From assembly GCA_947624725.1 (NCBI GenBank), contig CANQLP010000041.1, forward strand, positions 1 through 8,444: a DNA stretch of 8,444 nt, in the 5' to 3' direction. A program made the position numbers and the translations under genes. The notes below the pieces were generated by a model that was not told the DNA's origin, did no database searches, and saw nothing but the letters and a program-made list of their open reading frames with translations. The stretch is from an uncultured Clostridia bacterium (lineage in GTDB: Bacteria; Bacillota_A; Clostridia; TANB77; CAG-508). Every line of letters starts with the position of its first letter. The stretch's first letter is position 1. Shown here in pieces: positions 1-6,317 of the stretch.

Positions 1-2
1 AA

Positions 3-674
3 TGTTCATTCCCAGAAATATTTATGCTTGCTAGAGAAGATAATAACGACGAACATACAAATAATCATTATTATTGTTCAGACCATAAATATAGTTATAA
101 CTCAAGATGTGCAAGTGCATTACAATGTACAGAAAATTGGAACTCATTTGTAACAGATTATGCAGATTATGTAATAGGAGGACCGACACTAGAGATGTGG
201 GTTGCAAGTTGGAATGGAAAACATGGTTCTGAAGTAGAAGGAGAAAATATTGGTAAAACATTATATGTAAATGGAAATAGTGATGATGATAGTAATTTTG
301 GTTATAATGTCGGAGAAGATAAAGAATGTATAAGTACTTCAGTTTCTTTGAAAGATTGTAATGGATATAATGATTCATTATATTTTCCACATAAAGGAAA
401 AATTTCAAATTTAGATTTATTTGAGGATGGATATAATGTAAGTGAAAATACTCAAGGTTCAGATGAAGCTTCTTGCAAAGGATATCGTTTGGCAACGCCT
501 TCTTCATATGGAGAATATTCTAAATTTTTGATGGGGATTACTTACGATGGTAAAGTAGGAGAATGGGCATGTGAAAATGCATATGATTGGAGTGGCGCAT
601 TTCCTAATTGTTATAGTTTTGATGTAGTTCGGTCTTCGTCCGATTGTTCTATTAAAATCTGGAATTTATGTTAA
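3..674 (+). CDS. Pilin-like surface protein, C-terminal part (5' end outside window, frameshifted near the 3' end)
   Basis: This is the C-terminal half of a larger protein. The reading frame is open to the window edge (CSFPEIFM precedes the first Met at 24) and no ribosome binding site precedes 24, so that ATG is internal. Counting from that Met, the protein has YVIGGPTLEMWVASWN at residues 49–64, several cysteines (C18, C29, C35, C102, C112, C151) and GYRLATPS at 153–160. From memory, these motifs match the C-terminal domain of long prepilin-type proteins in gut clostridia, which start with a GITLIE-type signal and end with a 'RPVV.LKS' strand. Here the frame breaks after V202 (about position 630) and ends in an unrelated 14-residue tail; the expected ending lies in another frame (see 631–723). 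The protein is probably cell-surface. Its function is unknown, and the family assignment rests on remembered motifs. Confidence 0.6.
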   Translation, partial: CSFPEIFMLAREDNNDEHTNNHYYCSDHKYSYNSRCASALQCTENWNSFVTDYADYVIGGPTLEMWVASWNGKHGSEVEGENIGKTLYVNGNSDDDSNFGYNVGEDKECISTSVSLKDCNGYNDSLYFPHKGKISNLDLFEDGYNVSENTQGSDEASCKGYRLATPSSYGEYSKFLMGITYDGKVGEWACENAYDWSGAFPNCYSFDVVRSSSDCSIKIWNLC

Positions 675-723
675 AGTTGAAGATGATGGAACAGTTATAA
701 GAAGTTGTACAATAGTAAAATAA
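631..723 (+). other. Out-of-frame continuation of the upstream pilin-like gene
   Basis: Read from 631, this stretch encodes GLRPIVLLKSGIYVKVEDDG followed by TVIRSCTIVK and a TAA at 721–723. It carries the '(G)xRPIVxLKS' ending expected for the pilin-like protein that occupies the other frame up to about 630. Its own frame has a TAG at 625–627, so it cannot be an independent gene. One extra base between about 624 and 632 explains the break: dropping one gives ...SFDVV followed directly by GLRPIVLLKS. This is either a frameshift mutation or a consensus error; no slippery heptamer is visible there. Confidence 0.7.
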
Positions 724-745
724 AAAAAGAAAAGAATTCCACATT

Positions 746-790
746 TTTACAAGTTTATTGGCTGACTAGTAACTTGTAAACTAATTTTTT
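746..790 (+). terminator. Possible weak terminator: 10-bp inverted repeat followed by a T run
   Basis: TTTACAAGTT (746–755) and AACTTGTAAA (771–780) are perfect inverted repeats around a 15-nt loop. A run of six T (785–790) follows four bases after the stem. The position, 22 bases after the restored stop of the pilin-like gene, suits transcription termination. The stem is AT-rich and the loop long, so it would be weak; a protein or recombinase binding site is the alternative. Confidence 0.4.
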
Positions 791-859
791 GCAATAATTT
801 ATTCTGTAATAATGAACATTACTCCTTTTAAATTTCTAACTCTCTAACTTCTAAATCAA

Positions 860-1021
860 CAATTTGTTATAAGACATACTTTTGCAACGAAATGTATTGA
901 AAATGGAATGGATGTAAAATCATTAAGTGAGATTTTAGGACATTCAAATGTAGAAATTACATTGAATAAATATGTTCATTCATCTGATAAAAGAAAGAAA
1001 AAATATCTTGAAAAATTATAA
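860..1021 (+). pseudogene. Tyrosine recombinase (phage integrase family), C-terminal remnant
   Basis: Only the last ~53 codons survive. The translated piece reads ...VIRHTFATKCIENGMDVKSL, then SEILGHSNVEITLNKYVHSS and a lysine-rich tail, ending at TAA 1019–1021. It keeps the end of the catalytic domain of XerC/XerD-type recombinases: the box II Arg-x-x-His region as RHTFAT, the LGHS motif with the second conserved His, and the nucleophile Tyr in NKYVH. The usual 'H-D/N-L-R-H' has become FVIRH, and a stop lies upstream at 845–847. The core-binding domain and the first catalytic Arg are missing, so no active enzyme can be made. The remnant indicates past integration of a mobile element. A palindrome starts two bases after its stop codon. 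Confidence 0.85.
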
Positions 1022-1023
1022 AA

Positions 1024-1050
1024 TTTCTTTAAGTATCTGACTTAAAGAAA
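1024..1050. repeat. 27-bp palindrome, copy 1
   Basis: Arms TTTCTTTAAGT (1024–1034) and ACTTAAAGAAA (1040–1050) pair perfectly over 11 bp around a 5-nt centre, ATCTG. It begins two bases after the stop of the recombinase remnant. A second copy with the same arms but a different centre starts exactly 180 bases downstream. No T run follows, so it is not a typical terminator. Conserved inverted arms with a variable centre are what tyrosine recombinase core sites look like, but this function is inferred. Confidence 0.75.
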
Positions 1051-1161
1051 CATTTGATAAACTTATAATAACATTAAACTATAATAATTTCAATAGTTTT
1101 GAACTAAAATTTATAAAAAACTTTTACTTAAAAAAATTAGATATTTTCAAATTAATAAAAC

Positions 1162-1199
1162 CTCGTAACACTTAATTTTAAAGATGTTACGAGTTTTTT
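1162..1199 (+). terminator. Rho-independent terminator
   Basis: CTCGTAACA (1162–1170) pairs with TGTTACGAG (1185–1193) in a perfect 9-bp stem, immediately followed by six T (1194–1199). It is the most GC-rich hairpin in this AT-rich intergenic stretch. It would end transcripts coming from the recombinase remnant side and insulate the prepilin gene at 1291. The A run at 1157–1160 could make it work on the minus strand too. Confidence 0.85.
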
Positions 1200-1203
1200 C
1201 TTT

Positions 1204-1230
1204 TTTCTTTAAGTCTAATACTTAAAGAAG
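1204..1230. repeat. 27-bp palindrome, copy 2
   Basis: Arms TTTCTTTAAGT (1204–1214) and ACTTAAAGAAG (1220–1230) surround a 5-nt centre, CTAAT. The left arm is identical to copy 1 at 1024; the right arm differs only in its last base, and the centre is different. AAACTTAT also follows both copies at nearly the same distance (1059–1066 and 1237–1244), so the direct repeat extends imperfectly beyond the palindrome. The terminator at 1162–1199 lies between the copies. Confidence 0.75.
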
Positions 1231-1280
1231 AAACTAAAACTTATGAAAATGAAGTAATTAAAGAAACAAAATAAAATTTA

Positions 1281-1287
1281 GGAGGAG
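1281..1287 (+). promoter_or_regulatory. Strong ribosome binding site for a GTG start at 1291
   Basis: GGAGGAG stands three bases before GTG at 1291–1293 (five bases from the GGAGG core). It fixes the true start of the prepilin gene at 1291, rather than the TTG at 1341 that a simple ORF search would choose. Confidence 0.8.
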
Positions 1288-1290
1288 AAA

Positions 1291-1742
1291 GTGAAAAGCA
1301 AAGGAATAACATTAATTGAACTAATTATTACTATTTAGTCTTGTTAATATTAGCAGGATTAACAATTAGTTTTGTAGTAGGAGATAATGGAGTTGTAACT
1401 CAAGCTCAAAAATCTAAAATAAGAACAGATGAAGCTTCTGCGAAAGAAGAAATAGATTTAGAAGTAGCAGGAAGTTATGATGATGAGGGATATTTAGATT
1501 TAGAACTTTTAAATGAAAATTTAATAAAAAATTTAAAAGGTTTACAGCTAAAGAAAAACGGAACAATAAGAGATAAAGACGAGGATTTTCTAGATTTTGA
1601 TAATGATACAGTAAAAATAGAAAGTTTAACAGCAACAGTAAGATACAAAGGAGTAAATGTAACAATAAATGAAAAAAAATTAATATCAGATTTAGCAAGT
1701 AATCCAGAAAATTATGGAATGTATGTAGATTATCCGGTATAG
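1291..1742 (+). pseudogene. Type IV prepilin-like protein, frameshifted in the signal peptide and truncated
   Basis: From GTG 1291 the frame reads VKSKGITLIELIITI and stops at TAG 1336–1338. The hydrophobic helix then resumes in the next frame (LLILAGLTISFVVGDNG from 1341). Restoring one A near 1335 gives ...ITIIVLLILAGLTISF, a continuous class III (type IV pilin) signal: basic leader, Gly at the prepilin peptidase site, Ile-Thr-Leu-Ile, Glu at +5, then a ~20-residue helix. The rest (QAQKSKIRTDEA onward) is an acidic globular region ending NPENYGMYVDYPV at 1742. In the long forms I remember, this is where a C-terminal domain like that at the window start begins, so the gene also looks truncated. 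If made, the protein would be a membrane-anchored, surface-assembled pilin or pseudopilin. As read it has no start-linked signal peptide, so it is probably inactive. Confidence 0.75.
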
Positions 1743-2080
1743 ATTGGAGGAAATAAGAAATGATAGATGATAAATCAAAGCTAGTTTAAATTATCCAAAA
1801 ACTTAAATACATATACAAGTGTATTTAGCGAATTTAAATAAAAAGAAATTGAAAAAATTAATTCTATTTTTTTTTAAATAGAGTTTAAAAAAATACTTAT
1901 ATTTAATTGAAATTTTATTTTAAATGTGATAGAGTATGTAATATAAAACTAGAGATAAAAAATTGTTAATAAAGTTAAATAAGTTTTAATAAATTCAATC
2001 TGGTAGCATCAAAATAGCAATTTTTTGATTTAAAATGCATAGTAAAGAGTAAAAAAATATAAAAAAGAAGAGGAATAGAT
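1743..2080. other. 338-base intergenic stretch with a gene-start relic and AT-rich inverted repeats
   Basis: There is no convincing gene here. A strong GGAGG (1746–1750) is correctly spaced before ATG 1760, but the frame encodes only MIDDKSKLV and stops at 1787–1789, so it looks like the start of a lost gene after the truncated prepilin. Short inverted repeats follow: TAAATACA/TGTATTTA (1804–1811, 1820–1827), TCTATTT/AAATAGA around a T run (1863–1869, 1876–1882), and ATCAAAA/TTTTGAT (2008–2014, 2023–2029). In such AT-rich DNA these may be chance. I see no tRNA, riboswitch or clear terminator. Confidence 0.5.
1963..1990 (+). promoter_or_regulatory. Possible sigma-A promoter for the accessory operon
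   Basis: TTGTTA (1963–1968), a 16-base spacer and TTTAAT (1985–1990) resemble −35 and −10 boxes about 90 bases before the gene at 2081. The AT-rich background makes such matches common, so support is weak. The ATCAAAA/TTTTGAT repeat just downstream could be an operator. Confidence 0.25.
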
Positions 2081-3877
2081 ATGGTTTTTTTATCAGAAAT
2101 GAATGATTCAATTTTAAAAAGTCGAATTACTTATGATTTAAAAGGATATTTGAAAAATAAAAATAAGAGTGGTAAATATGAAGAATTAAAAGAAATAGTT
2201 TTAAGATATTATGATTTCATAAAACAATATATTATAGAAGAAATTACAGAGAGAGATTTGATAATGCAGGATAATAAAATGATAAGACATGATTTAGATA
2301 TTGAAAGTCATGTTGATTTCGAAAAAATCCGTCAGAGTATTTATACTAAAAGTAATAAAGGTTTATCATTTTATGAAAAGAATGCTAAAATTGTAATGTT
2401 ACTAAATGCAGTTGAAATGATTAATATTTATGGAATAGAAGAATTAAAAAATAATCAACAGAATATTGAAAAGGAAATATATTATGGTTCATTTTTAGAT
2501 AGAAAAATGAAAAAATCAGATAAAGAAATAGAAACTTATAATAAAATTGGAGATATGTATGGAAAAGAATCTATAAAATATTTTAAGGATATATTTTTAT
2601 TAGAAGAACGTATAAATAGTTTGTTATCATATAATTGCACTACACAAGAGAGAGAAAAACTTAAAGATATTTTAAATAGATTAAATAAAATTATAGATTC
2701 ATTACCAAAAGATATCATATTAGTGCTTCAATTAAGAATTGCTAAAATAAAAATAAATGAAAAGTTTTGTAGAGCAGATAATTGTTGGATGGATTACCCA
2801 GATATTGATTCATTAAAAAAAGTAAAAGACGTATTACAAAAAAAAATTGATAAAATTACAGAAAACCATAAAAGAGTTCTTGAAAGAAATAGTAATCGTA
2901 AAAAAAGTGGTTTTGAATTGGAAATAGAAGATTATAATACTTCTATGAAAAAAATAAATTATTATCAGGAAAAATTAAATAAAATTTTAAATGAATCTCA
3001 AAAAAATGATAATGATGTTGCTCAAATTGACAATAAAAATATTTTTGAAGAATTAAAAAATATATATACAGAATATTGTCAAATAAATAGAGAAATGCTT
3101 ATAAATAGATTATATGATAAAGCGCCAAGCGTTATAAATTCGGCTGATGAATATAAATTTATGCTTGTACATTTTCCAACATCAGAATCGGCAATAGAGA
3201 AAAAAGAAAAAGAAAAAGAAGATGATGATTCAGATGGAATTAATCTAGCAAATAGAATAATGAGAGTTTTGCGAGCAAAAGTTGCAAAACAAAATAATAG
3301 AAAATATAACAGGAAAAAAGATAGACAGAGTGTAAAAGAATTATATAAAAAAAGTAGAGATTTATTTGATTTTACACATAGAATACCTGTTAAAATTCAA
3401 TACCGATCAAATAGTTTATTTTTACAAGATACTGAAGGTGACGAAAATCCTTATCAAAGAGTATTATTTCCTATGTGTTTAACTAAGCCAACAACTAATA
3501 TATCAATGACTGCGGCAAATCCTGGAAGACTAAAACCACATAGAGATAGAAAAATTGGTTATGGATGTTTAAGATCAAGTGTATCTCCAGAGTCAATTTA
3601 TTCAATTGATAGTGGATTTAATCTTCATAATGATGTACATACATTTGAAGAAGATGAATATCCAATAAGTGAACTTAATTTTGGAACTCAAGAAACAATG
3701 GCGGATTGGACAAAAATAAAACCAGATTATATAGTAGTAATAAAGGAAACAAAAGATTTTGAAAATTCTGATATATATATGAGAGCTAAAAAAATGAGTG
3801 AACAGACAAACTTGCCACTTGTAATATATGATCAATATGAAATTACTAGAAAACAAGAAATAGAATTGATAAGATAA
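2081..3877 (+). CDS. Hypothetical 598-residue coiled-coil protein with a conserved-looking C-terminal domain
   Basis: I do not recognise this as a named family. The start is supported by GAAGAGGA (2067–2074) six bases before ATG. Residues 1–370 are almost wholly charged and helical by composition, with long coiled-coil-like stretches (about 248–310) and a small Cys motif, CRADNCW, near residue 230. An acidic linker (EKKEKEKEDDDSDG, about 372–386) and a strongly basic patch (about 395–427, many Arg/Lys) follow. The C-terminal ~110 residues (from about 490) differ in character: IGYGCLRSSVSPESIYSID, then ELNFGTQETMADW and KPDYIVVIKETKDF ... NLPLVIYDQYEI, suggesting alternating strands and helices. 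I recall similar 'pdyIVV…lPivivd' endings in large clostridial hypothetical proteins, but cannot name the domain. No signal peptide or membrane segment is visible. It is probably the first gene of an operon with the next two. Confidence 0.85.
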   Translation: MVFLSEMNDSILKSRITYDLKGYLKNKNKSGKYEELKEIVLRYYDFIKQYIIEEITERDLIMQDNKMIRHDLDIESHVDFEKIRQSIYTKSNKGLSFYEKNAKIVMLLNAVEMINIYGIEELKNNQQNIEKEIYYGSFLDRKMKKSDKEIETYNKIGDMYGKESIKYFKDIFLLEERINSLLSYNCTTQEREKLKDILNRLNKIIDSLPKDIILVLQLRIAKIKINEKFCRADNCWMDYPDIDSLKKVKDVLQKKIDKITENHKRVLERNSNRKKSGFELEIEDYNTSMKKINYYQEKLNKILNESQKNDNDVAQIDNKNIFEELKNIYTEYCQINREMLINRLYDKAPSVINSADEYKFMLVHFPTSESAIEKKEKEKEDDDSDGINLANRIMRVLRAKVAKQNNRKYNRKKDRQSVKELYKKSRDLFDFTHRIPVKIQYRSNSLFLQDTEGDENPYQRVLFPMCLTKPTTNISMTAANPGRLKPHRDRKIGYGCLRSSVSPESIYSIDSGFNLHNDVHTFEEDEYPISELNFGTQETMADWTKIKPDYIVVIKETKDFENSDIYMRAKKMSEQTNLPLVIYDQYEITRKQEIELIR

Positions 3878-3900
3878 TATTTGTTTATTGGAGAAATGTT

Positions 3901-4128
3901 ATGGATATTAATATTGTGAAAGATATTCTAAAAAAAGATTATGATTGTCAGTTAGTTAATATTTTTAAATATGAAAATCATGAATTTTGTAAAGCAATTC
4001 AAAATTTAGAAATTGGTATATGTTATAGATATTTTAGTATTAATGATAAGGTAGAGGAAGTTCTTGATGAATTGCTTTTATCATATTTTAGAGAAAATTA
4101 TGAGATACATACAAATATTAATTATTAA
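3901..4128 (+). CDS. Small acidic hypothetical protein (75 residues)
   Basis: No family is recognised. TTGGAG (3888–3893) seven bases before ATG supports the start. The gene follows the 598-residue gene after only 23 bases, so the two are very probably co-transcribed. The product is small, soluble and acidic, with three Cys (C16, C29, C41) and an apparent helix–strand–strand–helix order: VKDILKKDYDCQLVNIF, CKAIQNLEIGICYRYF, then KVEEVLDELLLSYF. Size, acidity and position between two larger proteins would suit a binding partner, adaptor or immunity-type protein, but this is inference only. Confidence 0.7.
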   Translation: MDINIVKDILKKDYDCQLVNIFKYENHEFCKAIQNLEIGICYRYFSINDKVEEVLDELLLSYFRENYEIHTNINY

Positions 4129-4201
4129 AATTATGAAATGTATTAAACTAATTTATGAAATAGATAATTTAGGTAAAAAGGAGTAATTCAAAGGATAAAA
4201 A

Positions 4202-4462
4202 ATGGAATGTGTAGATAGAGTTGAAAATCCTATTTTAAGAGAATATATATGTAACTTTGTTCCAAATAAGTTAAATCAAAATAAAATTTTTGTTAAAGTC
4301 TTTGGAAAACACTTTGCTAAAAAAAGAATAAAATCAGAAATACTTACAGTCTATACAGATGAATTACCTGAAAAGAGTGGATGCGATGGTTATCATGATG
4401 GTATAAAAAAGGAAATAACTATATGTAAAAGAGGAAATGGACGGTTTTTTACTAAAAATTAA
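4202..4462 (+). CDS. N-terminal fragment of a zinc-peptidase-like protein (frame continues in the next ORF)
   Basis: AAAGGA (4190–4195) precedes ATG 4202 by six bases, giving this piece its own translation start. It encodes 86 residues ending ...HDGIKKEITICKRGNGRFFTKN. The segment up to GNGR looks like the strand region that often precedes the zinc-binding helix in peptidases with an 'IVIHE.IHA' motif. That motif appears 20 residues into the overlapping downstream frame, without a usable start of its own. I therefore read 4202–6242 as one gene interrupted at the T run 4445–4450; the last residues here (FFTKN) would be frameshift artefacts. If translated as written it is an inactive fragment without a zinc site. 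Confidence 0.65.
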   Translation: MECVDRVENPILREYICNFVPNKLNQNKIFVKVFGKHFAKKRIKSEILTVYTDELPEKSGCDGYHDGIKKEITICKRGNGRFFTKN

Positions 4463-6242
4463 TGATATATTAAATAATGAAGATATACAAGAAATAGTGA
4501 TTCATGAATCAATACATGCAATCCTAAATAGAACAGATAAAGAATGTAAAAAATATAATATTGTCGGTGGAACTGGAATTTTAGAAAGATATAATAAAGA
4601 CAAGCTTATTGTAGAACTTGGAAGAGGATTTAATGAGGGATATACAGAATGGTTGTGTGAAAAACTTGGATATGATACACTTGCTTATCCTGAATTAACT
4701 GATTTTGTGAGATTAATCGAAGTTGCTATTGGTACCGAAAAGACCATGGAGCTCGGAAAAGGTAATATAAAAAAAAGATTTCCTGATATAATGGGTATGT
4801 CAAATGATGATTTAATATTTTTATTAGCTAATTGTGATAATCTTTATATTATTGATGATATATTAAGAAAATTTATGAAATTAAAAGAGGTTTTGAATCA
4901 TAAATTATGGCCTGATACTTCATATTTAGATGATGAAAAAATTGAAAGTGATTATCAAGATGTTATTTTAGATATAGAAAAATTAATAAAAGATTCACAT
5001 TTTTTGTTATGGTGTAAGAAAAATTCAAAGGATAATTCAGAAGAGTCTTTATATGAATATATAAATGAGGAACTTATTAAATCTTATGAAGAAAATAGGA
5101 AATTTACAATTATTAATTGTGAAAGTATTATTATTGATAAATATTTTTCAAAAGATTTTGATAAATTGTTAAATGAAAATGAAGATATTTCTATAGAAGA
5201 TTATAAAAAGTGTAGAAAAATATTTTCTTTGCTGAATACTACAACTAATGATATTCCAAATGATTTATTTCAAATTCCAACTTCTGTTAGAGTAAAACAA
5301 GAATTTGAAGAAGTATCAAAAAAATATCTAAAAAAATTTGCAAAAGAATATGCAGATAAATATAAAGATACTGGAATTTCTTTAAGAAGTTTCTTAAGAG
5401 ATATTAAAGAATTATGCAATAATAATGAAGTGTATAGCTTTATTAAGGAATTTTCTTCAAATATTGGTGATTCAGAGTTTGTTGAAATTATAGAAGAAAC
5501 TTTAAGTACAGCATATGATTCTTTAAAATATTGTGATGATGAAGTGATAGATAAATTGGATGATTTTTCTATCTATAAGATTGTTTCACAAGATAAGGAT
5601 AAAGATTTAACATCTACTATAGTAAGTTTTTCCAATGGAAATTTTTCTAAATTTGAAATGATGCTTAATAATGGAAAAGTTATTAGAAGTAGTAATGATG
5701 AGGTTATATTTGATTTTACTACAGATAGGAAATTTGAAGATGAATATTCATTAGTAATGGAAAATTTTTCAAAATTACAAAGAGAAACTTTCGAAAAAAA
5801 TCCCAATAGTAAAATTCATATTATAAATAGAGAAATTGTAGTACAAGATGGTAATGATTATTCATTTTTTTATATTCATAATGGTGAACTTATTCCTATG
5901 TATATAGAGAAACAATATAATCTTAAATTTTTAAAAGAAGAAAAGGAACAAGATAATTCAAATTTACCTAGTATTAAAGTTAGTAAGTTCTTACAAATTG
6001 TTAATTTTATTAAAAGAAAATGGAATGGTTTTAAAAATAGAAATAAAAAAGAACCTATTAATTATATATATAACGAAGATAATAACAATTCTGAAAGTTT
6101 GGAATCTATATCAAGTACTAGTAAAATAGATTCTTATAGAGTTGATGGTTTTGATGAGAAATTGGCAGAAAGTAAGAAAAAAAGAAGAACAAATATAGAA
6201 AAAGAAAGTAATGAATTAGATAATGATAGAAGTGAACATTAA
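4437..6242 (+). CDS. Zinc-metallopeptidase-like protein (HExxH), main part
   Basis: Residues 19–30 read EIVIHESIHAIL, with HESIH at 23–27 giving the HExxH zinc-binding and catalytic motif. About 40 residues later, GFNEGYTEWL (64–73) supplies Glu67 in an NEGxxE context, which in gluzincin peptidases is the third zinc ligand. The set H23, E24, H27, E67 is thus complete. Residues ~140–410 are charged and helical; ~420–520 are richer in strand-formers (FSKFEMMLNNGKVI, KIHIINREIVVQ, YSFFYIHNGELIPMYIE). A basic stretch (FIKRKWNGFKNRNKK) and a Ser/Asn/charged tail follow. The ATG at 4437 has AGAGG only two bases away and lies inside the upstream fragment, so it is probably not the natural start; the intact protein would be about 680 residues. 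There is no signal peptide. Substrate is unknown; the N-terminal activity assignment is fairly firm, the remainder unrecognised. Confidence 0.75.
   Translation: MDGFLLKINDILNNEDIQEIVIHESIHAILNRTDKECKKYNIVGGTGILERYNKDKLIVELGRGFNEGYTEWLCEKLGYDTLAYPELTDFVRLIEVAIGTEKTMELGKGNIKKRFPDIMGMSNDDLIFLLANCDNLYIIDDILRKFMKLKEVLNHKLWPDTSYLDDEKIESDYQDVILDIEKLIKDSHFLLWCKKNSKDNSEESLYEYINEELIKSYEENRKFTIINCESIIIDKYFSKDFDKLLNENEDISIEDYKKCRKIFSLLNTTTNDIPNDLFQIPTSVRVKQEFEEVSKKYLKKFAKEYADKYKDTGISLRSFLRDIKELCNNNEVYSFIKEFSSNIGDSEFVEIIEETLSTAYDSLKYCDDEVIDKLDDFSIYKIVSQDKDKDLTSTIVSFSNGNFSKFEMMLNNGKVIRSSNDEVIFDFTTDRKFEDEYSLVMENFSKLQRETFEKNPNSKIHIINREIVVQDGNDYSFFYIHNGELIPMYIEKQYNLKFLKEEKEQDNSNLPSIKVSKFLQIVNFIKRKWNGFKNRNKKEPINYIYNEDNNNSESLESISSTSKIDSYRVDGFDEKLAESKKKRRTNIEKESNELDNDRSEH
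4445..4450 (+). other. Frame break at a run of six T inside the peptidase gene
   Basis: Reading enters in the frame of 4202 (CGG TTT TTT ACT ...) and should leave in the frame of 4437 (... TTA CTA AAA ATT). Five T instead of six would give ...GNGR-FLLKINDILNN without a break. Causes could be a one-base homopolymer insertion, a consensus error, or polymerase slippage on the T run restoring the frame in part of the transcripts. Confidence 0.7.
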
Positions 6243-6317
6243 ATTTATGAATTTTGAAGAAATACAAAAATAAAAAACAGAAGATGTATTAAAAATAAAT
6301 ACGCAAACTTAAAGAAA

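Noticed and set aside
31..507. Minus-strand open frame of 158 codons
   Set aside because: It is opposite the well-supported pilin-like gene, has low-complexity His/Tyr/Leu/Asn composition and no ribosome binding site; a shadow frame.
1..820. AATGTTCATT at 1–10 and its inverse AATGAACATT at 811–820
   Set aside because: A ten-base match in very AT-rich DNA is easily due to chance, the first copy is at the window edge, and no flanking similarity extends it.
1182..1274. Open frame ending LKEETKTYENEVIKETK just before the prepilin gene
   Set aside because: It has no start codon, runs through the terminator hairpin and copy 2 of the palindrome, and its charged end may simply reflect A-rich sequence.
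1858..1887. T-run hairpin as a terminator
   Set aside because: The T run lies in the loop rather than after the stem, and the stem is all weak pairs except two; no real support for termination.
724..2080. CRISPR array or tRNA genes in the gene-poor stretches
   Set aside because: There are no regularly spaced repeats beyond the two palindromes, and no cloverleaf-like or CCA-ended segment is visible.
4133..4186. 17-codon ORF (MKCIKLIYEIDNLGKKE) between the 75-residue gene and the peptidase gene
   Set aside because: No ribosome binding site precedes it and it shows no recognisable motif; probably chance.
4437..4462. Programmed −1 ribosomal frameshift at the T run
   Set aside because: The change needed is +1 (or −2); a −1 slip leads to the wrong frame, so a standard slippery heptamer does not explain it.
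6307..6317. ACTTAAAGAAA, identical to one arm of the 1024 palindrome
   Set aside because: The opposite arm is absent at the right distance, so it is probably a chance 11-mer in A-rich DNA.
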